Shown here: positions 1 to 5,748 of the stretch, in pieces
Layout of the letters: every line of letters starts with the position of its first letter
How positions within the stretch are numbered: position 1 is the first letter of the stretch
NCBI GenBank assembly: GCA_021781255.1
Contig: JAJXXG010000197.1
Coordinates: forward strand, 1-5,748
Direction: 5' to 3'
Length of the DNA stretch: 5,748 bases
Source: Acidobacteriota bacterium
GTDB taxonomy: Bacteria; Acidobacteriota; Terriglobia; Terriglobales; Acidobacteriaceae
The notes under the pieces: generated by a model
What the model saw: the letters and a program-made list of their open reading frames with translations, nothing else
What the model was told of the DNA's origin: nothing
Database searches by the model: none
Translations under genes and position numbers: made by a program

Positions 1-210
1 GGCGCGGGTTCGTTCAATGGTGAGTTCGCGTTCCATCTGGGCCAGGCTGGCCATCACGTGAAAGAAGAACCGCCCCGACGGCGTGCCAGTATTGATCGCG
101 TCCGTGAGGCTCATGAACTGAACGCCTTGTTTGTGAAGCTCTCCGACGAGACCGACTAGGTTCTTCACGCTTCGGCCGAGCCGATCCAGCTTCCAGACGA
201 CAAGGGTGCC
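1..210 (-). pseudogene. tnpR: Serine recombinase (Tn3/Pin-type resolvase), internal fragment
   Basis: Reading the minus strand from 210 down to 1 gives 70 uninterrupted codons beginning [14 protein letters not shown]. This is the hallmark second half of the resolvase/invertase catalytic domain, followed by the helix containing GRFFFHVMASLAQMERE and then ERTRA. In full-length proteins (about 190-200 residues) this block spans roughly residues 65-135. The N-terminal part with the catalytic serine is missing: homology stops at about 210-213, exactly where transposase homology begins on the other strand. The reading frame stays open for some codons beyond that point, but those codons do not look like resolvase and lie antisense to tnpA. 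The 3' part, including the HTH DNA-binding domain, would continue beyond position 1. It cannot be active without the serine. Family assignment is secure; I cannot tell resolvase from invertase. Confidence 0.85.
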
Positions 211-1535
211 CGATGCCAGCATCACCGATGAAGGCCTGAAGATCACGCCACTCGATGCGGCGGTTCCAGAAGCACCGCAGCAGATGATCGATCAAACACC
301 GATGATGCTTCCGCACGTCAAGATCACGGAACTGTTCTTGGAGGTCGATGCGTGGACCGGCTTCACGCGTCACTTTACCCATCTCAAGAGCGGCGAGACC
401 GCCAAGAACAAATCTCTGCTATTGACCGCGATTCTGGTTGATGCGATCAACCTCGGGCTGAGCAAAATGGCCGAGTCGTGCCCAGGTACGACTTACGCAC
501 GCCTGTCGTGGCTACAGGCCTGGCACATCCGCGACGAGACTTATTCGAAGGCTCTGGCCGAGCTGGTCAACGCCCAATCCCGTCATACGTTCGCCGAACA
601 CTGGGGCGACGGCACAACTTCATCCTCGGACGGGCAACGCTTCAAAGTGGGAGGGAAGGCCGAGAGCACCGGGCACATCAATCCAAAGTATGGTGCTGAG
701 CCGGGACGGACGTTCTACACCCACCTCTCCGATCAGTACGCTCCCTATCACGCAAAGGCAGTCAACGTCGGCGTCCGAGATGCTACCTATGTGCTCGATG
801 GCCTGCTTATCACGAGTCGGATCTGCGCTCGAGAAGCATTACACTGACACTGCCGGTTTTACCGATCACGTCTTTGCCCTCAGGCTTTTGCTTCGCGCCG
901 CGGCTGCGCGATCTAGGAGAAACAAGACTCTACGCGCCAAAGCAAAGCCCGGCATACGCCGCCCTCAAGCCCATGATCGGAGGCACTCTACAGATCAAGA
1001 GCGTCCGTACCCACTGGGATGAAATCCTGCGTCTGGCCACTTCGATCAAGCAGGGCACAGTCACAGCTTCGCTGATGCTGCGTAAACTCGGCAGCTATCC
1101 ACGTCAGAATGGGCTCGCCGTCGCCTTGAGCGAACTCGGTCGTATCGAACGCACACTCTTCATCCTGGACTGGCTGCAAAGCATTGAACTGCGGAGGCGA
1201 GTGCACACCGGCCTGAACAAGGGCGAAGCCCGCAATGCACTTACCCGGGCCGTGTTCTTCTACCGTCTTGGCGAGATCCGCGACCGCGGCTTCGAGCAGC
1301 AGCAATATCGCGCAAGCGGACTCACCTTGGCCACCGCCGCCATCGCGTTGTGGAACACCGTTTACTTCGAACGAGCCACCAACGCTCTGCGCGACAATGG
1401 GCATCCCGTAGACCCTGCGCTCCAAAACACTTGTCTCCGCTCGGATGGGAGCACATCAACCTTACAGGGGACTACCAATGGCTGAGCACCGCAAAACTCG
1501 GCAGGAGCAAGTTCAAACCTCTGCGCCAGGGCTAG
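206..1535 (+). pseudogene. tnpA: Tn3-family transposase (DDE), C-terminal part, multiply frameshifted
   Basis: This is the C-terminal ~440 residues of a protein normally near 990, so more than half is missing at the 5' end. Family blocks appear in order: [113 protein letters not shown], and the end KFKPLRQG. Lesions relative to the family reading: one base missing near 808-810, one near 828-829, about 11 bases missing near 882 (the Met-His-Leu-Leu stretch after FAL), and one A missing in the run at 1424-1427. Candidate catalytic acidic residues survive in separate frames: Asp at 608-610, Asp at 846-848, Glu at 1225-1227. The open frame can be started at a GTG at 206, but this is a junction, not a native start. 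The TAG stop at 1533-1535 lies inside the terminal inverted repeat, as in Tn21-like elements. Confidence 0.93.
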
Positions 1536-1568
1536 CGTACGATCTGGTCCGTTTTCTGAAGCTACCCC
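1531..1568 (-). repeat. Tn3-family (Tn21-type) 38-bp terminal inverted repeat, right end
   Basis: Read outward on the plus strand this is GCTAGCGTAC, then GATCTGGT, then CCGTTTTCTGA, then AGCTACCCC. The Tn21-type terminal repeat, as I recall it in the same orientation, starts TTAGCGTGC, has CCGTTTTCTGA in the same place, and ends in CCCC after 38 bases. The lengths and the conserved inner TAGCG, central CCGTTTTCTGA and outer CCCC line up. The tnpA stop codon falls within its first bases, the usual Tn21-subgroup arrangement. The outer tip is at 1568; bases 1569-1573 (TGAGG) would be one copy of a 5-bp target duplication if the insertion was simple, but the partner end is not in view. Confidence 0.85.
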
Positions 1569-1693
1569 TGAGGGGCCGAGAACAACATGCAACAGAGGAG
1601 CACGATGAGAGCTGCGAAAAGTCCGAGACGCGTCATTAGCATATATTATTGATTATCATCTACGATTAGCAACTACTGCAACTCGGAGGCCCC
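1569..1693. other. Intergenic stretch between transposon edge and esterase gene
   Basis: No conserved gene is seen here. It starts with an 11-bp palindrome, CCCCTGAGGGG (1565-1575), that spans the transposon tip. At 1605 there is an ATG preceded by AGAGGAG (1594-1600), opening a 15-codon frame that stops at 1650-1652; it is not in frame with the esterase. Bases about 1636-1670 are clearly AT-rich compared with their surroundings and contain several TATATT/TATTAT-like hexamers that could serve as a -10 box. I see no convincing -35 partner, so no promoter is called. The segment ends in the ribosome binding site for the downstream gene. Confidence 0.5.
1685..1689 (+). promoter_or_regulatory. Shine-Dalgarno GGAGG deciding the esterase start
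   Basis: GGAGG at 1685-1689 is the only strong ribosome binding site before the esterase frame. It sits 4 bases before a CTG at 1694 and 19 bases before the TTG at 1709. The spacing favours the CTG, although CTG initiation is rare. There is no ATG or GTG in this frame between the stop at 1667-1669 and position 1709. Confidence 0.5.
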
Positions 1694-3778
1694 CTGAACG
1701 CAAGACTATTGTCATTCTTTTGCGGAATTGTACTTGCGCTGCTTGTCGCGACAAGGTCCGATGCCGCGCCCATCAAAGTGGCGTGCGTAGGCGATTCAGT
1801 CACCTATGGGCTCCACATGGACAACCGCGTGACTAACAGCTATCCTGCGCAACTGCAACGGCTCCTTGGCAAGGGCTATGATGTTGAAAACTTCGGTGTC
1901 AGCGGCGCTACCTTACTAAGGAGCGGGCATCATCCCTACTCCTTAACCGAATCCTTCAAATCAGCAATCGCATTTCACCCCGATGTAGTGGTCATCCATC
2001 TTGGCCTCAACGACACCGATCCACGCGACTGGCCCGATCATCGCGATGAGTTCAGGGCAGATTATAGCTGGCTGATCGACCAGTTCCGCGAAGCCACGCC
2101 GAATGCCCAGATTTACATCTCCATCCTCACGCCTATCTTCGAATCGCATCCGCGCTTCAAGTCTGGCACTCACGATTGGGCGCAGGAGATCCGTGGTGAA
2201 ATTCCTGAGATCGCGAAAGCAAACCACACCGGTCTGATCGATCTGCACTCGCCACTCTTTGTGCACCCCGAACTGTTTCCTGATGCAATTCACCCCAACG
2301 CCGAAGGTGCATCGATCCTCGCCCGCACCGTGTATGAAGCGGTCACCGGCAATCACGGCGGCCTTCAACTACCCGAGGGCTACGGCGACCACATGGTTCT
2401 GCCGCACGGAGAGGCCATCCCCCTCACCGGAGAAGCTGATTACAGTGAAGTCATCACCTTCCAGTTTGGTCAACTGACGCTGCAGACGAAAGCCGCCGCA
2501 AACGGCCGTTGGAGTGTGACTCTTCCCGCGCAAAAGCCGGGAGGCCCTTTCACGCTACGTTTCAGCACCGCAGCGAAATCGGTCCAATTGCAAGACGTTT
2601 ATTTTGGAGAGCTTTGGCTCTGCTCCGGCCAATCCAATATGGACTTTCCAGTGTCCAAATCCGCTGAGGCGGCTCTCGCACAAACGATGGCGAACGAGCC
2701 GATGATCCGGCTCCTGCACTACAAGAACGCTGCTCCAACCGATCCGATCTCGTGGAGCCAGGAGACGCTGGACAAAGTGAATCAGCTCCACTTCTTCTCA
2801 GGTCAATGGGAGACGTTGAATCTCGCCAATGTAAACGACTTTTCAGCAGTCGGATATTTTTTTGCGCAACGGCTCCATCAAGAATTAAATATCCCCATCG
2901 GGATTATTCAGGTAAGCGTAGGGGGCTCAAACGCAGAGTCGTGGGTTGACCGGCAAACTCTGGAGGACGATCCGCAACTCATCGACATGCTCGTCAACTG
3001 GAGAAACTCTGACTTCATCATGCCTTGGTGCCGCAAGCGAGCCGCGCAAAATCTAGCCAACGCGCGCAATCCGCTGCAAAGGCATCCCTATGAACCCGCC
3101 TATAACTTCGAAGCCGGCATCGCCCCGCTATTGCAGCTACCGATCAAAGGAGTCATCTGGTACCAAGGCGAAAGCAACACCCACAACGTGGAACTCTACG
3201 AGCATCTTTTCCCGGCGCTGGTTAAAAGTTGGAGACAGCAATGGGGAAGAGACCTCCCATTCTTCTATGTGCAACTCTCCGGGCTGAACCGCCATTCATG
3301 GCCCCGGTTCCGTGATGCTCAGCGACGACTGGCTGATGTCATTCCCAACAGCGGAATGGTGGTCAGCAGCGATCTTGGTGAGCCAGAGCAGGTGCACTAT
3401 CTCCATAAAAAAGTAGTTGGCGATCGCCTTGCCGACCTCGTACTCGAGAAGGTCTATCATTCGCCCGGCGTCTACGGAGAGAGTCCGATCGGAGTCAAGG
3501 TGAGCAGGGAAGGAACAGCACTCAAAATCGAGTTCAAGAGCACCGGCGGTAAATTACAAACAGCAAACGGCCAGCCCCTCCGCGGATTCGAAGTCCGAGA
3601 CCTTAAAGGCACCTGGCGCTCAGTAACGGCTACGATCAGCGGTGGTCTAGTTTTTCTGGAGAACGTTCAACCGAACAACATCGATGCGGTTGCCTATGCC
3701 TGGCAGCCGTATCCCAACGCAAATCTGATGAATTCATACCGTTTGCCCGCCTCCACATTCATGTTGGATATCCCGTAA
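1694..3778 (+). CDS. Secreted two-domain esterase: SGNH/GDSL hydrolase fused to sialate O-acetylesterase (SASA) domain
   Basis: It is predicted to remove acetyl or other ester groups from glycans outside the cytoplasm. Numbering is from CTG 1694 (694 residues); subtract 5 for the TTG at 1709. Residues 1-25 look like a signal peptide: an Arg, a hydrophobic core with LLSFF and IVLALLVA, then a cleavage-like SDA-AP. Residues ~27-220 are an SGNH hydrolase: block I GDS (Ser35), block II NFGVSG, block III GLND (Asn106), block V DAIHPN (Asp197, His200). After a beta-rich linker, residues ~310-570 match the SASA family: GELWLCSGQSNM (Ser314), VSVGGSNAESW, WYQGES (489-494), and VH (His568). The C-terminal ~120 residues are beta-rich. 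SASA proteins are usually about 450-520 residues, so the SGNH domain is an addition. The CTG is chosen for its GGAGG spacing and because it gives the signal peptide a basic N-terminus. The gene converges on the broken regulator after 29 bases. The domains are certain; the substrate is not. Confidence 0.92.
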   Translation: MNARLLSFFCGIVLALLVATRSDAAPIKVACVGDSVTYGLHMDNRVTNSYPAQLQRLLGKGYDVENFGVSGATLLRSGHHPYSLTESFKSAIAFHPDVVVIHLGLNDTDPRDWPDHRDEFRADYSWLIDQFREATPNAQIYISILTPIFESHPRFKSGTHDWAQEIRGEIPEIAKANHTGLIDLHSPLFVHPELFPDAIHPNAEGASILARTVYEAVTGNHGGLQLPEGYGDHMVLPHGEAIPLTGEADYSEVITFQFGQLTLQTKAAANGRWSVTLPAQKPGGPFTLRFSTAAKSVQLQDVYFGELWLCSGQSNMDFPVSKSAEAALAQTMANEPMIRLLHYKNAAPTDPISWSQETLDKVNQLHFFSGQWETLNLANVNDFSAVGYFFAQRLHQELNIPIGIIQVSVGGSNAESWVDRQTLEDDPQLIDMLVNWRNSDFIMPWCRKRAAQNLANARNPLQRHPYEPAYNFEAGIAPLLQLPIKGVIWYQGESNTHNVELYEHLFPALVKSWRQQWGRDLPFFYVQLSGLNRHSWPRFRDAQRRLADVIPNSGMVVSSDLGEPEQVHYLHKKVVGDRLADLVLEKVYHSPGVYGESPIGVKVSREGTALKIEFKSTGGKLQTANGQPLRGFEVRDLKGTWRSVTATISGGLVFLENVQPNNIDAVAYAWQPYPNANLMNSYRLPASTFMLDIP

Positions 3779-3807
3779 TTGCCGTTCTCAATCTCCCTCA
3801 AGACAAT

Positions 3808-4257
3808 TTAGTCGTCAATGCCTGCGGGAATGACGAGTTCGGGGCTTAGATGCTCGCAAATTCTCTTCGAAATCAGCTTGGAGTCACGCTGTAGTAGCGC
3901 ATCCAACAAAACCTCATGGGATGTGGCCATTTGCTTCTCCCCTGCTGCATGACGCTGCAGGCTGACGTATGCGTAAACAGAGATACACAGCCTGTCCAGC
4001 GCCTTCTCAAGAAGAGTGTTTCCTGAAGCCGTCCATACAGTTTTGTGAAACTTCAGGTCCGCTTCTGCTACGCGAAAGTGGTCGTTGGCCGCTGTGGCTT
4101 CTTCGAGGTTTGCAAGGCACTGCCGCAGTTCGGCTTCAACCTCAGGCGTCATCCGTTTGGCTGCCAATCGGAAAACCAGCTCCTCCAGATTCGAGCGCAC
4201 TTCGAGCAGTTGTAGCATCTCGGCGCAAATTAAACACAGCGTCTTAAGTAAGTGCAC
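3808..4257 (-). pseudogene. GntR-family (FadR/FCD subfamily) regulator lacking its DNA-binding domain
   Basis: What remains is the all-helical FCD effector-binding domain. It opens LLEVRSNLEELVFRLAAKR, has the metal-ligand pattern ADLKFH (Asp67, His71), then SHEVLLDALLQRD (His114) and EHL (His136), counting from a GTG at 4257. These four residues match the usual Asp and three His that bind a metal ion in this family, so the sensor half looks intact. Full members are about 220-240 residues with an N-terminal winged helix-turn-helix of ~70 residues; none of that is present. The first ~12 codons do not look like the family and overlap the end of the IS630 transposase (stop at 4244-4246), so the break lies at about 4220-4245. 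FCD regulators usually sense organic or sugar acids. It probably once controlled nearby carbohydrate genes; as it stands it cannot bind DNA. Confidence 0.82.
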
Positions 4258-5160
4258 ATAATCGACGAAGTGTTATGTTGCCTTGCAGCCACCGTTTGAA
4301 TTGGGTTTCGGCGGAATCGACGATCTCGCTGAGCAGGGGGAAGTATCGATTGTGCAGGCATTGGCCCCGGGTGAGTTTCCAGACCCGTTCGATCGGGTTG
4401 AGGTCGGGCGAGTAGGGCGGTAGGTAGTCGAGTTCGAATTTGTCGGCGTGTTGCTCGCGCCAGTCCCGGTACAGCCGGGCATGGTGATAGCGAGCATTAT
4501 CGGTGATACCCACCACCCTTCGAGGCCCGGCGGTGCTGACGCGATAGAGTGCGTTGAGAAAAACAAAGAAGGTAGCGCCGTTGAACGTGTCCCTCTCCCG
4601 GTGAAAGAAGAACTTGCCGTCGCGAAGCCGAACCGCGCCAAAGTAGCCTACGCTGCGGCGAGTTGGATGATGGAGCAGGATGGGATCCTTGGTCTCCGGC
4701 GGAATCCACATCTGGCAGCGTGAACCGTGCTGCTGAAAATGTACTTCGTCGATGGCCCACAGGTCCATGTTCGGATCGGCCATCAGGGCCTGGAGTTTCT
4801 TTATGCGCCTTCTGCCGTTCCGGGTCCGCCTGCGCCACCATGGGGCGGGGCTTGCGTAAGCGAAATCCCAATTACCTGAACAGCCTCTGGCTCTGACGCA
4901 CTCCTAGGTGGGTTCCATACTGGCGTTTGATCCATGCAGCCAGGGTCTTGCCGTCCCATAAATTGCCGCTCATCCCCACCCCTCTCGGGGTCTTGCGCAA
5001 CACCGCATCCACTTCCGCCAACTGCTGCGAATCCAGACGGCGCGGCCGCCCAGGCCGTTCGCCTTCCTGAAGACCCGCCAACCCTTCGTCCTCAAAACGC
5101 CGCACCCAATTCTCGACCGAGCGCGGAGCATCGCCCAATAAGCCAGCCAGCAGAGTCATC
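4231..5160 (-). mobile_element. IS630-family insertion sequence remnant
   Basis: The body is a transposase pseudogene on the minus strand. Its 3' end lies against the truncated FCD regulator and its 5' end is lost at the junction with the TPR gene. IS630 elements insert at TA and duplicate it; the TA at 4231-4232 is a possible edge, placed between the transposase stop and the first recognisable regulator residues, but this is a guess. I could not identify terminal inverted repeats, and the right end appears to be deleted. Confidence 0.7.
4244..5159 (-). pseudogene. IS630-family DDE transposase, 5'-truncated with nonsense codon and frameshift
   Basis: It reads from 5159 down to 4244. The first part is a helix-turn-helix region (GLLGDAPRSVENWVRRFEDE, then GERPGRPRRL and GNLWDGKTLAAW). 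The pattern QRLFR-stop-LGFRLRKPRP shows that codon 4874-4872 is TAA where the family has Gln (CAA), and the same frame continues. An extra base at about 4800-4802 then shifts the frame just before ALMADPNMDLWAIDEVHFQ. From there the catalytic domain is open to the end: Asp (codon 4750-4748, in AIDE), Asp (4501-4499, in ITDNARYHH) and Glu (4390-4388, in LNPIERVW), with 36 residues between the last two. It ends TLRRLCALT. At about 305 codons it lacks roughly the first 40 residues expected for this group; 5' of 5159 the sequence becomes the TPR gene. The DDE core is undamaged, but the full protein cannot be made. Confidence 0.93.
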
Positions 5161-5748
5161 GAGGATGGAATCCAGCAGCAAGGAGACGGCGCACCCCAAG
5201 ATCCCTACGCCCTCGACATCCGACTGAGTGTCCTCCGAGACAAACAGGCCCGCTATGACGACGCCCGCACCGCCTTCAACCAGGCCATCGCCCTCCATCC
5301 CGAGCTCGTCATCGGCTACGTCGCCGTTGCCCAGTCCTTCATGCAGCAGGGCAGTGACGACAAGGCTCTCGTTCCCCTCCTCAAGGCGCGCGGCGCACTA
5401 CCCCAGAGTGCTACCCTCGAGTACTATGTCGGCCTCGTCTCACTCCGCCTTGGACATGTCTCCGAGGCCGCTCTCACCAACTCAGTGCGGCTCCGCTCCA
5501 ACATCGTCGAATCCCATTACCAACTTGGCAAACTCTATCTCCAGACCAACCGCCTGCCCCAGGCAAAGTCAGAGTTCGAACGCGTCCTCGCACTCGCTCC
5601 CACCAACAGCAACGCCCACTACCAGCTGAGTAAGCTATACGCCCGCCTTGGAGACACGCAGAAGGCCAACCAGATGGCAGAAGAAACCCGTCGCCTCCTG
5701 CAGTCGCAGCGCGAAGCCGCTCTCTCCCGGCAAAACTCTGGCCCCACG
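5161..5748 (+). CDS. Tetratricopeptide (TPR) repeat protein, partial at both ends
   Basis: The frame starting at 5161 is open for all 196 codons to the window end and shows a clear series of TPR units. Counting from 5161, repeat-like helices begin near residues 16, 50, 86, 116 and 150. Characteristic stretches are ARYDDARTAFNQAIALHP, YYVGLVSLRLGHVSEAAL, SHYQLGKLYLQTNRLPQAK, FERVLALAPTN and AHYQLSKLYARLGDTQKA, followed by a Gln/Arg-rich helix (RRLLQSQREAAL). TPR proteins act as protein-binding scaffolds; no catalytic domain is seen. No native start is visible: the frame runs back into antisense IS630 sequence, so the N-terminal part was probably lost at the junction (about 5155-5185), and the gene runs off the window. 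The first in-frame ATG, at 5341, lies inside a repeat and is not a likely true start. The ending style resembles large multi-TPR proteins common in Acidobacteriota, which is inference. Confidence 0.8.

Larger units (their letters stand above)
1..1568 (+). mobile_element. Tn3-family transposon remnant, right end (left part outside window or deleted)
   Basis: This segment contains a serine-resolvase fragment on the minus strand, the C-terminal part of a Tn3-family transposase on the plus strand, and a Tn21-like 38-bp terminal inverted repeat that closes the element at 1568. The divergent order of resolvase and transposase is one of the known Tn3-family layouts, so both pieces could come from one element that lost its centre (resolvase 5' end, res site, first ~550 codons of tnpA). 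It could also be two elements joined side by side. Four frame-changing lesions in tnpA and both truncations make it immobile on its own. The left inverted repeat and any target duplication are not visible. Confidence 0.85.

Noticed and set aside
14..382. 122-codon minus-strand frame across the tnpR/tnpA join
   Set aside because: It is out of frame with the resolvase homology and antisense to tnpA; no resolvase motifs appear in its translation.
988..1425. 145-codon minus-strand frame inside tnpA
   Set aside because: Lies opposite conserved transposase coding sequence and resembles nothing.
1572..1610. GGGG after the Tn3 tip as the start of a second abutting Tn3 element
   Set aside because: The following bases lack the inner GAAAA and TAAG parts of a Tn3 repeat.
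1961..2368. 135-codon minus-strand frame inside the esterase
   Set aside because: Antisense to the conserved SGNH blocks.
3779..3807. Bidirectional terminator between the convergent esterase and regulator
   Set aside because: No stem-loop with a T-run could be found in the 29-base gap.
3969..4247. 92-codon plus-strand frame
   Set aside because: Antisense shadow of the FCD domain.
5228..5629. 133-codon plus-strand frame rich in Ser, Thr and Pro
   Set aside because: Alternative frame of the TPR gene; the neighbouring frame has clear TPR units and stays open to the window end.
1..5748. A new defence or other undescribed multi-gene system
   Set aside because: Apart from one recognisable esterase, the genes are known transposase, resolvase, regulator and TPR pieces, mostly broken; nothing suggests a working new system.

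Overview
The window is a degraded accessory region. Pieces of two mobile elements flank one intact gene for a secreted two-domain esterase, and nearly everything else is truncated or frameshifted. The host looks like a moderately GC-rich, plant-polymer-degrading soil bacterium. A secreted SGNH plus sialate-type acetylesterase, an FCD regulator and a TPR protein of this style suggest Acidobacteriota or a similar phylum, but that is inference from gene style only.

Layout. (1) Positions 1-1568 hold the right part of a Tn3-family transposon. A piece of a serine resolvase (tnpR, minus strand) is joined at about 206-213 to the C-terminal ~440 codons of a Tn3-family transposase (tnpA, plus strand). 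tnpA carries at least four frame-changing lesions. Its stop codon lies inside a well-preserved 38-bp Tn21-type terminal inverted repeat at 1531-1568, which fixes the transposon edge. (2) Positions 1569-1693 are non-coding and partly AT-rich, and end in a GGAGG ribosome binding site. (3) Positions 1694-3778 encode the only complete gene: an exported ~694-residue enzyme with an N-terminal SGNH/GDSL hydrolase domain and a C-terminal sialate O-acetylesterase (SASA) domain. (4) Facing it, 3808-4257 (minus) is the FCD effector-binding domain of a GntR-family regulator that has lost its DNA-binding domain. (5) Positions 4244-5160 (minus) are an IS630-family transposase pseudogene with one nonsense codon, one frameshift and a missing N-terminus; its 3' end abuts the break in the regulator. 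(6) From about 5161 to the window end (plus) runs a TPR-repeat protein with its 5' end lost at the IS630 junction and its 3' end outside the window.

How it fits together. The FCD regulator probably once controlled carbohydrate-use genes, plausibly including the adjacent esterase. The IS630 insertion removed its DNA-binding half, so such control should be lost. The Tn3 remnant ends about 125 bp before the esterase start and may have replaced its original upstream region. I see no CRISPR array, RNA gene, defence system or clearly new system. The points most worth checking are the dual-nucleophile esterase with its possible CTG start, the decapitated regulator, and the rearranged Tn3 end.
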